NCBI RefSeq assembly: GCF_001517585.1
Contig: NZ_FBYC01000004.1
Location: forward strand, 1,507,501-1,571,500
Reading direction: 5' to 3'
Source: Roseibaca calidilacus
GTDB taxonomy: Bacteria; Pseudomonadota; Alphaproteobacteria; Rhodobacterales; Rhodobacteraceae
Length of the DNA stretch: 64,000 nt
Part shown: in pieces, positions 40,967 to 49,694 of the stretch
Layout: every line of letters starts with the position of its first letter
How positions within the stretch are numbered: position 1 is the stretch's first letter
Program-made: the position numbers and the translations under genes
Notes under the pieces: model-generated
What the model was told of the DNA's origin: nothing
Seen by the model: only the letters and a program-made list of their open reading frames with translations
Databases searched by the model: none

Positions 40967-42784
40967 CTACCCCGCCTCCGCCCGTTCCGCCAAATCCAGC
41001 CAGTCCTCTTCCGCCGCCGCCAGCGCCTCTTGGCGCGCGGTCAAAGCCTCGGTCGCCTTGCGGAATTTCACCGGCTCGCGGGTGAACAGCTCGGCATCTG
41101 ACAACAGCTCCTCCAGCTTGGCGATCTCGGCCTCTAGCCGGGCAATCTCGGATGGCAGCTTCTCCAGCCGGTGCGATTCGGTGAACGACAACCCCTTCGC
41201 CTTCGCCGCAGGTTTCACCGCAGGCTTCACAGCCTTCCCCGCCTTCGCCACAGGCGCGGTTGCAGGTGCCGCCGTTTCTGCCCGTTGCGCCAGATAATCC
41301 GACCAACCGCCCGCATAGGCGGTCACGCGGCCCTGCCCTTCGAACACCAGCGTCGTCGTCGCCAGCCGGTCGATGAAATCGCGGTCATGGCTGACCAGCA
41401 GCACCGTGCCGTCAAAGCTGCCCAGCAGGTCTTGCAGCAGGTCCAGCGTTTCCACGTCCAGATCGTTCGTCGGTTCGTCCAACACCAGCAGGTTCGCCGG
41501 TTGCGCCATGATCCGCGCCAGCAGAAGCCGCGCCTTTTCGCCCCCCGACAGGGACCGCACCGGCGCGCGTGCCTGAGATTCGTCAAACAGGAATTCCTTG
41601 AGATACCCCACCACATGCCGGGGCGTGCCGCGCACCATGACCTGATCGGCCTGCCCTGACACCGCCATCAGCGGATCGCCCGTCAGGTTCTCCCATAGTG
41701 ACGAATTGGGGTCGAGCTGCGCGCGGGTCTGGTCGAACACGGCGGTTTGCAGGTTGGTGCCCAGCCTGATCGTGCCTTGGTCGGCCCCTTCCTGCCCGGT
41801 CATCAGGCGCAAAAGCGTGGTCTTGCCCACGCCGTTGGGGCCGATCATGGCCACGCATTCGCCGCGCATCACCCGCAACGAGAAATCGCGCAGGATGGTC
41901 CGGTCGCCATACGCCTTAAACACGCCGTCCAGTTCCGCCACGAGCTTGCCAGAGGCGGGTGCTGCGTCGAAGGCCATCGCCGCCGTGCCTTGGCGCTTTA
42001 TCTGGCCCGCGCGTTCGGCGCGCAGCTCGGCCAGCGCGCGCACCCGGCCCTGATTGCGTTTGCGGCGGGCAGAGATGCCTTCGACCGCCCAGCGCGCTTC
42101 GGCCTTGATCTTGCGGTTCAGCTTGTGGCGGGCATCATCTTCTTCCGCCCAGACCTTGTCGCGCCAGTCTTCGAACCCGTCGAACCCAGCTTCGCGGCGG
42201 CGCACCTGGCCCCGGTCCACCCAAAGCGTGGCACGGGTCAGCGCGCGCAGGAAGGCGCGGTCATGGCTGATAAGCACAAAGGCCGCGCGGGTTTCGCGCA
42301 GGCGCGCTTCCAGCCAGTGAATGGCGGTGATGTCCAGATGGTTCGTCGGTTCGTCCAGCAGCATCAGGTCAGGCGCTTCGGCCAGCAGCCGCGCCAGCGC
42401 CGCGCGGCGGCGTTCCCCGCCAGAGGCACGCGCGGGATCAAGCTCCGGGTCGAATTCCAGCCCCTCGGCGGCAATATCCACGCGCCATTGTTCCGACGGG
42501 TCCAGACTTTGCATGGCGTAGTCGCCCAATGTCGCAAACCCCGCGAAATCCGGGTCTTGCTCCATATAGCCCACCGACATGCCCGGCGGCAGGGTGCGGG
42601 TGCCGGTGTCGGGTTCGACCAGCCCGGCCATGATCTTCATAAGGGTGGATTTGCCCGACCCGTTGCGCCCCACAAGCGCCACGCGGTCGCCGGGTTGAAC
42701 ATTCATATCCAGCCCCTCCAGCAGCGGGTTGCCGCCAAAGCCAAGGCCGATTCCAGAGAGTTGTAACAGGGGTGCTTGTGCCAT
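40967..42784 (-). CDS. ABC-F family ATPase, Uup-like
   Basis: ABC-F proteins are soluble twin-ATPase proteins that act on ribosomes; Uup-type members have a C-terminal coiled coil. The 605-residue protein has two nucleotide-binding domains with Walker A GRNGSGKST (about 38) and GPNGVGKTT (about 315), signatures SGGERRRAALARLL and LSGGEKARLLLARIM, and a charged C-terminal coiled coil (about 535-600) beginning LPSEIARLEAEIAKLEELL. The start at 42784 (MAQAPLLQL) is chosen because the longer frame adds unrelated sequence. It lies 38 bases after the DUF1501 gene on the same strand. Confidence 0.9.
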   Translation of the reverse strand: MAQAPLLQLSGIGLGFGGNPLLEGLDMNVQPGDRVALVGRNGSGKSTLMKIMAGLVEPDTGTRTLPPGMSVGYMEQDPDFAGFATLGDYAMQSLDPSEQWRVDIAAEGLEFDPELDPARASGGERRRAALARLLAEAPDLMLLDEPTNHLDITAIHWLEARLRETRAAFVLISHDRAFLRALTRATLWVDRGQVRRREAGFDGFEDWRDKVWAEEDDARHKLNRKIKAEARWAVEGISARRKRNQGRVRALAELRAERAGQIKRQGTAAMAFDAAPASGKLVAELDGVFKAYGDRTILRDFSLRVMRGECVAMIGPNGVGKTTLLRLMTGQEGADQGTIRLGTNLQTAVFDQTRAQLDPNSSLWENLTGDPLMAVSGQADQVMVRGTPRHVVGYLKEFLFDESQARAPVRSLSGGEKARLLLARIMAQPANLLVLDEPTNDLDVETLDLLQDLLGSFDGTVLLVSHDRDFIDRLATTTLVFEGQGRVTAYAGGWSDYLAQRAETAAPATAPVAKAGKAVKPAVKPAAKAKGLSFTESHRLEKLPSEIARLEAEIAKLEELLSDAELFTREPVKFRKATEALTARQEALAAAEEDWLDLAERAEAG

Positions 42785-42822
42785 GGGGCGCATATAGGCT
42801 GCGTGGGCGTGTGTTGGAAGCG

Positions 42823-43980
42823 TTAAAGCAACAGGCTGGGCGTGTCGCCCATGTCCAGCCCCGGAAAGACCGTGCGCGTCAGGTCCGACGCGCGCAGCCC
42901 GAACATGTCGTGCAAGGCCCAAGCGGCATAGGCACGCACATCGCTGAGTGGCATCAGGTCGCGCCGGTCATACAGCGCAGACTCTGCCAGCCCCGGCCAG
43001 CCACCGATCATGCGCCCGCCGCGCAACGCGCCCCCGGCCAGAAGCGCCATGCCCCCGGTGCCGTGATCGGTGCCATTTGTGCCATTTTCGCGCGCGGTGC
43101 GGCCAAATTCGGTTAGCGCCAGAACCGTGGTGCGCGCCCAAAGGGCCCCCAGTTCGGCGCGCAGGGTCAAAAGCGTGGTTTGCAGGTTGCGCAGCGCGGG
43201 GCGCAGGCGGTTTTTCTGCCATTGATGCGTGTCGAACCCCGACAGAGACAGGCTGGCGATCCGGGTTTCCCCGCGTATTTGTTCGGCAAGATAGCGCGCC
43301 AGCACCTCGCCCGCGGGGCCGCGTGTGTCCATGTCGGCTTCGCTGCCCATCTCCAGCGCGGTCCGCCCGGCTTCGGCAAAAAGCGTGTCTTGGGTGAACA
43401 GATACTCCATCAACAGCCGCGCTTGGGGGCCAAGGTCCAGTTCGGTGCCCGGTTGCCAATGGGTAATCGGGGCCGCGCCATCCAGCACCAGCATTCGTTC
43501 GCGCCCCAAGGCAAAGGCGGTGCGCGCGGTGGTGCCCGGCATCAGCGTCAGCGCGCGGTTCAGCCAGCCGTCGCGGACTTGGGCCGGGTCGCCCGCGATC
43601 CCGGCTTCCAGCAGGTCTTGCCCGTCGAAATGGCTGCGCTTGTCACGATAGGGGGTGGATGTGGCGGGGACAAAGGCTAGCTCGCCCGCCTGCCATAGCG
43701 GGGCCAGCCCCGACAAGTCTGGGTGCAGCGCGAAGAACCCGTCGCCCAAGGGCGTGCCACCGTCGGACAGGCTGGGGCGCAACGCCTTGAATGCCGTGTC
43801 CCCCACAGGGCGCAGCGCATCCAACCCATCGAGCGCGCCGCGCAGGATGAGCACCACCAGCCGGTTCTCGCCCGGTGCACTGGCCATGGCGATAGGGGTC
43901 AAAAGCGGGCTGGCGGCGGCAGAGCAGCCAAGCGCGGCCACCTGCCCCAGAAACGCGCGCCGGTTGGTCTTTGAACGCAT
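42823..43980 (-). CDS. DUF1501 family protein, Tat-exported
   Basis: A 385-residue protein of the DUF1501 family, which belongs to the alkaline-phosphatase-like superfamily and is often annotated as a secreted sulfatase-like protein of unknown activity. The N-terminus NRRAFLGQVAAL (about 6-17) is a twin-arginine signal followed by a hydrophobic core and AAASPLLTPIAMASA. Recognisable parts are LVVLILRGALDGLDALRP and the C-terminal TEFGRTARENGTNGTDHGTGG, the conserved motif of the family. It follows the DUF1800 gene by eight bases, the partner with which it is almost always found. Confidence 0.88.
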   Translation of the reverse strand: MRSKTNRRAFLGQVAALGCSAAASPLLTPIAMASAPGENRLVVLILRGALDGLDALRPVGDTAFKALRPSLSDGGTPLGDGFFALHPDLSGLAPLWQAGELAFVPATSTPYRDKRSHFDGQDLLEAGIAGDPAQVRDGWLNRALTLMPGTTARTAFALGRERMLVLDGAAPITHWQPGTELDLGPQARLLMEYLFTQDTLFAEAGRTALEMGSEADMDTRGPAGEVLARYLAEQIRGETRIASLSLSGFDTHQWQKNRLRPALRNLQTTLLTLRAELGALWARTTVLALTEFGRTARENGTNGTDHGTGGMALLAGGALRGGRMIGGWPGLAESALYDRRDLMPLSDVRAYAAWALHDMFGLRASDLTRTVFPGLDMGDTPSLLL

Positions 43981-43988
43981 CTTGCCCC

Positions 43989-45332
43989 CTAGCAGCGGTT
44001 GAACTCGGGTGCGGATAGGATAATCCCCACCCCCTGCCCGCGCGTTTCTGCCCCGGCTGCGGCGCGCGCAAGCTGCCGACTGGCCATGCCGCCCATGGCG
44101 CTTGTCACGAAATCACGCGGGTCCGGGGCATGGGGCAAACGGTCCGCCAGCCCCATCGCCCATGTGATCCGCGCGGCCATGGCCTGCGCCGTGATCCAGC
44201 CGCGCGCGCTGTCGTCGTATCCGGCGGGGGATGGCACGGCTTCCCACCGTTCGCCCATCGCCCGCAAAGGTCCAAGCAGGTCGCGGCGCGTGTCGCGGTC
44301 GGACAGCGCGCGGATCTGGTCTGCCGTCACCCCTGTCGCGCGCAGGCTGGCGGCGACCCACAGCATTGGGGCGCGGGTCTTGCGCAACTCTGGCGCCCAC
44401 GCCGCCGGGTGTTCCAACATGGCGCGGTAAAGCGCGCGCAGGTTGCCGCCAGAGGCCAGATAGACCGCCTGCATATGCGCCACCAGTTGCGGGTCGGGAT
44501 CATCCGACACGAAATGCCGTGCCAGTTTGCCCGCCAAATGCGCCGCCGTTTCCGGGCGCAAGGCCAGATCGTCCAGCGCGTCAAACACATGGCGCTCCAT
44601 CACTGGGCGGCCACCGTAGCGTTTGCCGAAAATCTCTATCAGGCCCGGCTCGGCAATGCGCGGGTCAAACTTGTAGCCATTGTCCAGATCGAAGGTCACG
44701 CCCGTCAGCAGCCGCGCCATCTGGGTTACATCGGCTTGGGTATAGCCTGCGCCCAGTGTGTGCAGTTCCAGCAATTCACGCGCAAGGTTTTCATTCAGGC
44801 CACGCCCGGTGCGCCGCCCGACCCGGCTGAACGGCCCGACCGACACATTCTGGTTCAGAAACCCCTGCATTACCGGATGCGTGACCGCCGCGCGCAACAG
44901 CGTGGCGAAATTGCCCGCGATATGCGGTTGAATGGCCTCTGCGATGTAGCTGGCGCGGGCAAAGCGGAAATAGCCCCGGCGCGTGTCGGCGGCGAAATGG
45001 TTGGCCCAGAAAGCGGTCACCCGCTCTTGGAACCCGATCGGCGCCGCGACCAGTTGCGCGATCTGCGCGCGCAGATCGGACAGGCTGTCGCGCGCCTCGT
45101 GGCGGTTGATCGTGTTCAGCGCATCTTGCGCATTCTCCCGGCGGCCCTCGCGCTGTGCGCGGCGCAAAGCGGCGCGTTCGGCGGCGCGGGCCAAGCGGGT
45201 GGCAAAGGGGGTGATCTTTGCACGGTCGTCGCGGTCTAGATCGGCAAGAAGCGCCGCACCATCCACCACGGCCCAGCCCGGACGCATGCCAAGGCCGAAG
45301 CGGATCATCCCAAGACTGTCCGGTCTGCTCAT
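43989..45332 (-). CDS. DUF1800 family protein
   Basis: The 447-residue protein matches DUF1800, always paired with DUF1501 in bacteria; function is unknown. The sequence shows FWANHFAADTRRG (about 110-122), the ENLARELLELHTLGAG motif (near 184-199) typical of the family and a C-terminal SPAGYDDSARGWITAQAM region. There is no clear signal peptide from the chosen start at 45332 (MSRPDSLGMIRF). The tight spacing to the DUF1501 gene (eight bases) implies one transcript. Confidence 0.85.
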   Translation of the reverse strand: MSRPDSLGMIRFGLGMRPGWAVVDGAALLADLDRDDRAKITPFATRLARAAERAALRRAQREGRRENAQDALNTINRHEARDSLSDLRAQIAQLVAAPIGFQERVTAFWANHFAADTRRGYFRFARASYIAEAIQPHIAGNFATLLRAAVTHPVMQGFLNQNVSVGPFSRVGRRTGRGLNENLARELLELHTLGAGYTQADVTQMARLLTGVTFDLDNGYKFDPRIAEPGLIEIFGKRYGGRPVMERHVFDALDDLALRPETAAHLAGKLARHFVSDDPDPQLVAHMQAVYLASGGNLRALYRAMLEHPAAWAPELRKTRAPMLWVAASLRATGVTADQIRALSDRDTRRDLLGPLRAMGERWEAVPSPAGYDDSARGWITAQAMAARITWAMGLADRLPHAPDPRDFVTSAMGGMASRQLARAAAGAETRGQGVGIILSAPEFNRC

Positions 45333-45396
45333 GCGCGCCCTCAAGCTTTGCCCATAAGGTGCGGGCGTGGCGCACCCCTGTCAAATCACCTGTCGG

Positions 45397-46608
45397 TCAG
45401 GCGGCGCGGCGCAGCACCATCACGGCATTCAACCCGCCAAAAGCGAAAGCATTGCTCATCACAGCGTCCACACGCGCCGCGCGCGCTTCGTTCGGCACCA
45501 CATCGAGCTGGCAATCGGGATCGGCTTCGGTGAAATTGGCGGTGGGGGCGATCACCCCCTCTTGCAGCGCCATCAGGCAGGCCAGCAGTTCAACAGCACT
45601 TGTGCCGCCGATCAGATGGCCATGCATGGATTTCGTCGAGGATACCGGGCAAACCGCCAGATGATCGCCCATCACTTCGGCCAGCGCCTGCGCTTCGGTC
45701 CGGTCATTGGCCGCCGTGCCGGTGCCATGGGCGTTGACATAGCCGATCGCATTGGGCGCAAGCCCGGCATCGGCCAAAGCCATGCGCATGGCGCGCACCG
45801 GGCCGTCGCGGTCGGGCATGACGATGTCGCTGGCGTCAGATGACAGGCCAAACCCCGCAACCTCGGCCAAGATCACCGCGCCGCGCGCTATGGCGCGCTC
45901 GCGTTCCTCGAACACGAAAACCGCGCCGCCTTCGCCTTGCACCATGCCAGAGCGGTCGCGCGAGAAGGGGCGGCAAGTGTCGCGGCTCATCACGCGCAAA
46001 CCTTCCCAAGCCTTGATTCCGCCAAAGCCCAGCATCGCTTCGGACCCGCCGGTCAGCATGATATCGGCCATCCCCGCGCGGATCATCATCAGCGCCTGCC
46101 CCATGGCATGATTGGCCGACGCGCAGGCGGTAGAGGTGGTAAAGCCCGGCCCTTTCAGCCCGAATTCCATCGACACATGCGACGCGGCGGCATTGTGCAT
46201 CAGGCGCGGCACCACGAAAGGGTGAACGCGGTTCTTCCCTTCTTCATAGACCGTGCGATAATTATCATCAACCGTCAGGTTGCCACCGCCCGCCGTGCCC
46301 AGCACGACGCCTGCGCGCAACTGTTCTGCTTCCGAAAGGTCCAGCCCCGCTTGCGCCATCGCTTGGCGCGCGCTGACCAGCGCGAACTGGGTAAAGCGGT
46401 CCAACAAGGGTAATTGTGCGCGGGTGAAATGACTGACCGGGTCAAAGCCCGAAACCTCTGCCCCGATCTGAACGCTCAGGCGTTCAACATCGCGGCAGGT
46501 CAGTGGGCCGATGGCACATCGGCCAGCCTGCATGGCCTTAAAGGTGGACGCCACATCGGCCCCAAGCGGGTTCAGCGTACCCGCGCCGGTGATGACGACC
46601 CGCCTCAT
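45397..46608 (-). CDS. Beta-ketoacyl-ACP synthase family protein, NodE/FabF-like
   Basis: This condensing enzyme joins malonyl-ACP with an acyl chain. The 403-residue protein has the complete catalytic triad: C162 in STACASANHAMG, H294 in NAHGTGT and H331 in KSMHGHLIGG. It lacks neither residue, so it should be active. It overlaps the small ACP gene upstream by four bases (ATGA); such dedicated ACP-ketosynthase pairs resemble rhizobial nodF-nodE, which make specialised fatty acids. No other fatty-acid genes are nearby, so this pair is probably for a particular lipid, not general synthesis. Confidence 0.88.
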   Translation of the reverse strand: MRRVVITGAGTLNPLGADVASTFKAMQAGRCAIGPLTCRDVERLSVQIGAEVSGFDPVSHFTRAQLPLLDRFTQFALVSARQAMAQAGLDLSEAEQLRAGVVLGTAGGGNLTVDDNYRTVYEEGKNRVHPFVVPRLMHNAAASHVSMEFGLKGPGFTTSTACASANHAMGQALMMIRAGMADIMLTGGSEAMLGFGGIKAWEGLRVMSRDTCRPFSRDRSGMVQGEGGAVFVFEERERAIARGAVILAEVAGFGLSSDASDIVMPDRDGPVRAMRMALADAGLAPNAIGYVNAHGTGTAANDRTEAQALAEVMGDHLAVCPVSSTKSMHGHLIGGTSAVELLACLMALQEGVIAPTANFTEADPDCQLDVVPNEARAARVDAVMSNAFAFGGLNAVMVLRRAA

Positions 46609-46892
46609 GCGGCCTGTTGCGAGATCAGGCCTTCGACCTGCCGGATAATCGCGCCCACCGACGAAATGTCAAAGCCGCTTTCGTCGGGGTTGTTCGCATT
46701 GAAGGGAACGGCGACATCGAAAGCCTCTTCAATTCCGAAGATGCATTCGATCAGCCCAAGGCTGTCCAGCTCCAGATCTTCCAGCGTCATGTCCTCGCGC
46801 ACATCGGCCAGATCGACCAGCGCCTGTTCGGCAATGATCTGCTTGACCCGCGTTGCGATCACGTTTTCGTCCAACATGAAGTCCAGTCCCAT
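46605..46892 (-). CDS. Acyl carrier protein, specialised (NodF-like)
   Basis: A 95-residue acyl carrier protein. The phosphopantetheine attachment site is Ser44 in ELDSLGLIEC, followed by the helix-III motif FGIEEAFDVAVPF. The start at 46892 has AAGGAG about six bases upstream. It is the first gene of a two-gene unit with the ketosynthase that follows with a four-base overlap. Because the general AcpP gene is normally linked to fabF elsewhere, I read this as a second, dedicated carrier. Confidence 0.87.
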   Translation of the reverse strand: MGLDFMLDENVIATRVKQIIAEQALVDLADVREDMTLEDLELDSLGLIECIFGIEEAFDVAVPFNANNPDESGFDISSVGAIIRQVEGLISQQAA

Positions 46893-46996
46893 CGGGCATC
46901 TCCTTGGCAAGAGGGATGCGCCCCGTATCTGTTCCAAATGTAACAGCTTCATGACATTGGACAACTCAAATCGGTGCCAGTGAGCGCAAACGCCAC

Positions 46997-47022
46997 ATGC
47001 CCCCTCCATCCGGAGAGGGCAT
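46997..47022. terminator. Hairpin downstream of the L,D-transpeptidase gene
   Basis: An 11-base-pair stem with one mismatch (arms 46997-47007 and 47012-47022) and a four-base loop lies just past the L,D-transpeptidase stop and about 100 bases upstream of the ACP gene. It would end the transpeptidase transcript; no strong T-run follows on the minus strand. Confidence 0.45.
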
Positions 47023-47046
47023 GCTATGGCCATAGGCAAGGCAGGA

Positions 47047-48639
47047 TCAGGTTGCGGGGTTAACCGCCCCTTCCGCGACAAGGGCACGGTAAATGCGGTC
47101 ATCACGCCCGTAAATGTCGTCACGAAAGTTCAGTTCGCCGCGCACATTGGTAAAGGCCGTGCGATATACCAGATGCACCGGAACCGGGTTGTCCAGATAC
47201 AGGCGGGTCTGTTGCCCCGTATTCAGGATGGAATGATACAATTCGCGCGGACTGTCGCTTTGACGCGACAAAAGTTCATAGGCGAATTCGCGCGGATCAT
47301 CCAAGCGCACGCAGCCCGAGGAATGCGCGCGCACCGTGGTGTTGAACAGATGCTGCTCCGGCGTGTCATGCAGGTAGATGGCATAGGGGTTGGGGAACAT
47401 GAATTTCACCTCGCCCAGCGCGTTTGTCGGCCCCGGAGGCTGTCGCACATTGAACGGAAAGGTGCGCGGCGTGTAGCGCCCGAAATTGATGGCTTCGCGT
47501 GGCACCACCTGCCCGCTGGCATCGACAATCTGCAAATGCCGCGCCCCGCCAGAGGCCAGCGCGCCCCAATAGGACCGCGCAATGATCGAGCGCGGCAATG
47601 TCCAGTCGGGGTTGATTTCGAGATATTTCATCGTCTCGGAAAATTCCGGCGTATGCTTGTCATCAGAGCGCGCGCCGATGATGGCCTTGGTCTCGAAGGT
47701 GACAATATCATTATCGACGATGCGCGCGTAGAAATCGGTCAGATTAACCCAGATATGCCGCTCGCCGCGCGGAATATTCATCCAGCGTTCACGTTCCATG
47801 GCAACGATAACAGAGCGCAACCGCTCTTGCGGCGTAACATTCAGCGCGCGGATCGTCGCAGCCCCGGCAATACCGTCCGGCTCTATACCGTGGTTCATCT
47901 GGAACTGCTGCACGGCGGCCTGCAAAACACCGTCATAGCTGCCGACAGCAGAGCGCTCCAGATAGCCCATGGCTATAAGCCGGTTGCGCAGGGCAATGAC
48001 GGCTGGCCCCGAACTGCCGGGCGCAAACCGAACCTGCGGCACGGCAGGACCCCAACCACCTTGGGCGATTGCCGTTTCCAGCTTGTGCTTGGCGCGGAAC
48101 AGCCGGGCATATTCCGGGGCGGCGGGCGCAAGATTGCGAATGAACCCCGCAGCGGGCGCCTTGGCGAAATCGGCCATCAATTGCGCAGCATCCGGGCGCG
48201 GCAATACCCGCACAATGTCGGGGTCCACGCGGATCGGGTCCAGCACGCCGCTGTGCAGGTCTGTGGCGAATTGCAGAAAGATGCGCGACATGCGCGCTTC
48301 CAGCGCGCCACGGTCCCGCTCGCTGCGCACGGCATCAAACGCCTCCATCAATCCGGGCACGTCATAGCGCTGCAATGGCAGGCCATGCTCGCCCGCACGC
48401 ATCAGCGCGGTCAGGAATGCCGTGCGGCGCGGCGCGTCATCCGCCCCCGTCCACAGGTCGTCATACGCGGTGTCGCGGTAGAACTCCGACAGGCCAGAAT
48501 TGCCCGACACCCCTTCGGCCACCGCTTGCTGGAAGGCTGGGAAATGCTGCGCCACCGCGGCAGAGCCTGTCAGCAAAACCGCTGTCATCCCGGCCACGAC
48601 AAATCGTGGCAGCGCACGCGGTGCCTTCAAAACCAACAT
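47047..48639 (-). CDS. Murein L,D-transpeptidase, YcbB/LdtD type
   Basis: This periplasmic enzyme forms 3-3 cross-links in peptidoglycan. The 530-residue protein has an N-terminal signal anchor (about 1-30, ending GSAAVAQ), a scaffold region, a peptidoglycan-binding domain (LRNRLIAMGYLERSAVGSYDGVLQAAVQQFQ, about 215-245), and the YkuD catalytic domain with HSSGCVRLDDPREFAYELL near residue 440, holding the catalytic cysteine. A long GGAGGAGGAG run precedes the ATG at 48639. It is divergent from the DUF882 gene; the E. coli homologues ycbB and ycbK are also neighbours. Confidence 0.9.
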   Translation of the reverse strand: MLVLKAPRALPRFVVAGMTAVLLTGSAAVAQHFPAFQQAVAEGVSGNSGLSEFYRDTAYDDLWTGADDAPRRTAFLTALMRAGEHGLPLQRYDVPGLMEAFDAVRSERDRGALEARMSRIFLQFATDLHSGVLDPIRVDPDIVRVLPRPDAAQLMADFAKAPAAGFIRNLAPAAPEYARLFRAKHKLETAIAQGGWGPAVPQVRFAPGSSGPAVIALRNRLIAMGYLERSAVGSYDGVLQAAVQQFQMNHGIEPDGIAGAATIRALNVTPQERLRSVIVAMERERWMNIPRGERHIWVNLTDFYARIVDNDIVTFETKAIIGARSDDKHTPEFSETMKYLEINPDWTLPRSIIARSYWGALASGGARHLQIVDASGQVVPREAINFGRYTPRTFPFNVRQPPGPTNALGEVKFMFPNPYAIYLHDTPEQHLFNTTVRAHSSGCVRLDDPREFAYELLSRQSDSPRELYHSILNTGQQTRLYLDNPVPVHLVYRTAFTNVRGELNFRDDIYGRDDRIYRALVAEGAVNPAT

Positions 48640-48965
48640 CAACTCCTCCTCCAAAATGCTCCAAAGAAGATTGGCAAATTATTGCCGATCACGTCCAGTC
48701 ACAAGGCTGCGAGACGGAAATCCCCCGGAAACAGTTTTTTTTAAGAAATTTGATGCAATCTGAGCGCATGACAAGACCGCGCACCCCCAAATACCGCACT
48801 GCCCAGTTGGCGGATTTCTGCCCATCCGCTCACTTGGCCACGAATGCGCGTTCAGAAAGCCTTGGTGACGTGAAGTATTTGTGGCAAGTCATTGCCCGAC
48901 CAACTTATAAACGGGCTGCGCGGCGACAGGCGCCCAACCCGGATAAAGACCCGAGGACAGTCATC
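48640..48965. other. Divergent intergenic region between the L,D-transpeptidase and DUF882 genes
   Basis: A 326-base stretch without a convincing gene separates the two divergent cell-wall genes and should hold both promoters. It contains a run of eight T (48735-48742) and a TATAAA (48906-48911), but no properly spaced -35 box that I would trust. The DUF882 frame stays open to about 48375 through this region, and its conserved start is at 48966. Confidence 0.4.
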
Positions 48966-49535
48966 ATGGCCCCAATCATTGGCACAACCACGACCCGTCG
49001 CGCATTGTTGGGCGCGTTCGCGGCCACGGTTGTTGCGGCGGCACCTCAATTCCCCGGGGTGACAGCCTATGCGCGCGGGGCGGGCGATATCCGCAAGTTG
49101 AACTTCTATTCTGGCCGCACCGGCGAGAAGATCAACATCATCTATTGCATCGACGGGGAGTATATTCCCGAATCCCTTGCAGAGATTAATCACTTCTTCC
49201 GCGACTGGCGCAACAACAAGGTCCACACGATTGACGCGCGCACAGTTGATATTCTGGCCGCCGCGCATAACCTGCTGCGCGTGGACGAACCCTATATGCT
49301 TCTGTCCGGCTACCGCTCGCCCGAAACCAATGCAATGTTGCGCGCGCGATCAAGTGGCGTGGCGCGAAATTCGCTGCACTTGAAGGGTCAGGCCGCCGAT
49401 GTGCGGCTTCAGTCACGCTCTGTCAGTGAAATCGCCCGCGCTGCCGTGGCGTGCAAGGCTGGCGGCGTCGGTCGTTATTCCGGGTCCAACTTCGTGCATA
49501 TGGATTGCGGCGTGGTGCGCACTTGGGGCCGCTAA
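48966..49535 (+). CDS. DUF882 protein, YcbK-like M15-type peptidase
   Basis: The 189-residue protein is exported by a twin-arginine signal (TTTTRRALLGAFAATVVAAAP, residues 7-27) and matches DUF882/YcbK, an M15-like metallopeptidase family thought to act on peptidoglycan. The zinc-site pattern is complete: H138 and D145 in HLKGQAADV, and H178 with D180 in FVHMD; LLSGYRSPETNAMLR (112-126) is also typical. GAGGA lies eight bases before the ATG at 48966. It is divergent to the L,D-transpeptidase gene, suggesting shared cell-wall work. Confidence 0.9.
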   Translation: MAPIIGTTTTRRALLGAFAATVVAAAPQFPGVTAYARGAGDIRKLNFYSGRTGEKINIIYCIDGEYIPESLAEINHFFRDWRNNKVHTIDARTVDILAAAHNLLRVDEPYMLLSGYRSPETNAMLRARSSGVARNSLHLKGQAADVRLQSRSVSEIARAAVACKAGGVGRYSGSNFVHMDCGVVRTWGR

Positions 49536-49694
49536 GACGGGTCCAACTTCGCATTCGCGATTGATTCACAACGCATTTTCGCCGCATTCTGTTGCTAGGA
49601 CAGAAACAGTCAGGCATGGAAGCACGACGCGCGGCAAACTTGCCGCCCATTAGTATAGCGTAATAGGCAGGTTGAACCGGGGTGACGTCGCGCA

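Noticed and set aside
39200-41000. Mobile-element attachment repeat at the lepA 3' end around the OLD gene.
   Set aside because: I compared the last bases of lepA with the region after the OLD gene and found no duplicated segment, and there is no integrase.
47026-48744. A 572-codon plus-strand frame.
   Set aside because: It is opposite the L,D-transpeptidase gene, which has the full catalytic motif.
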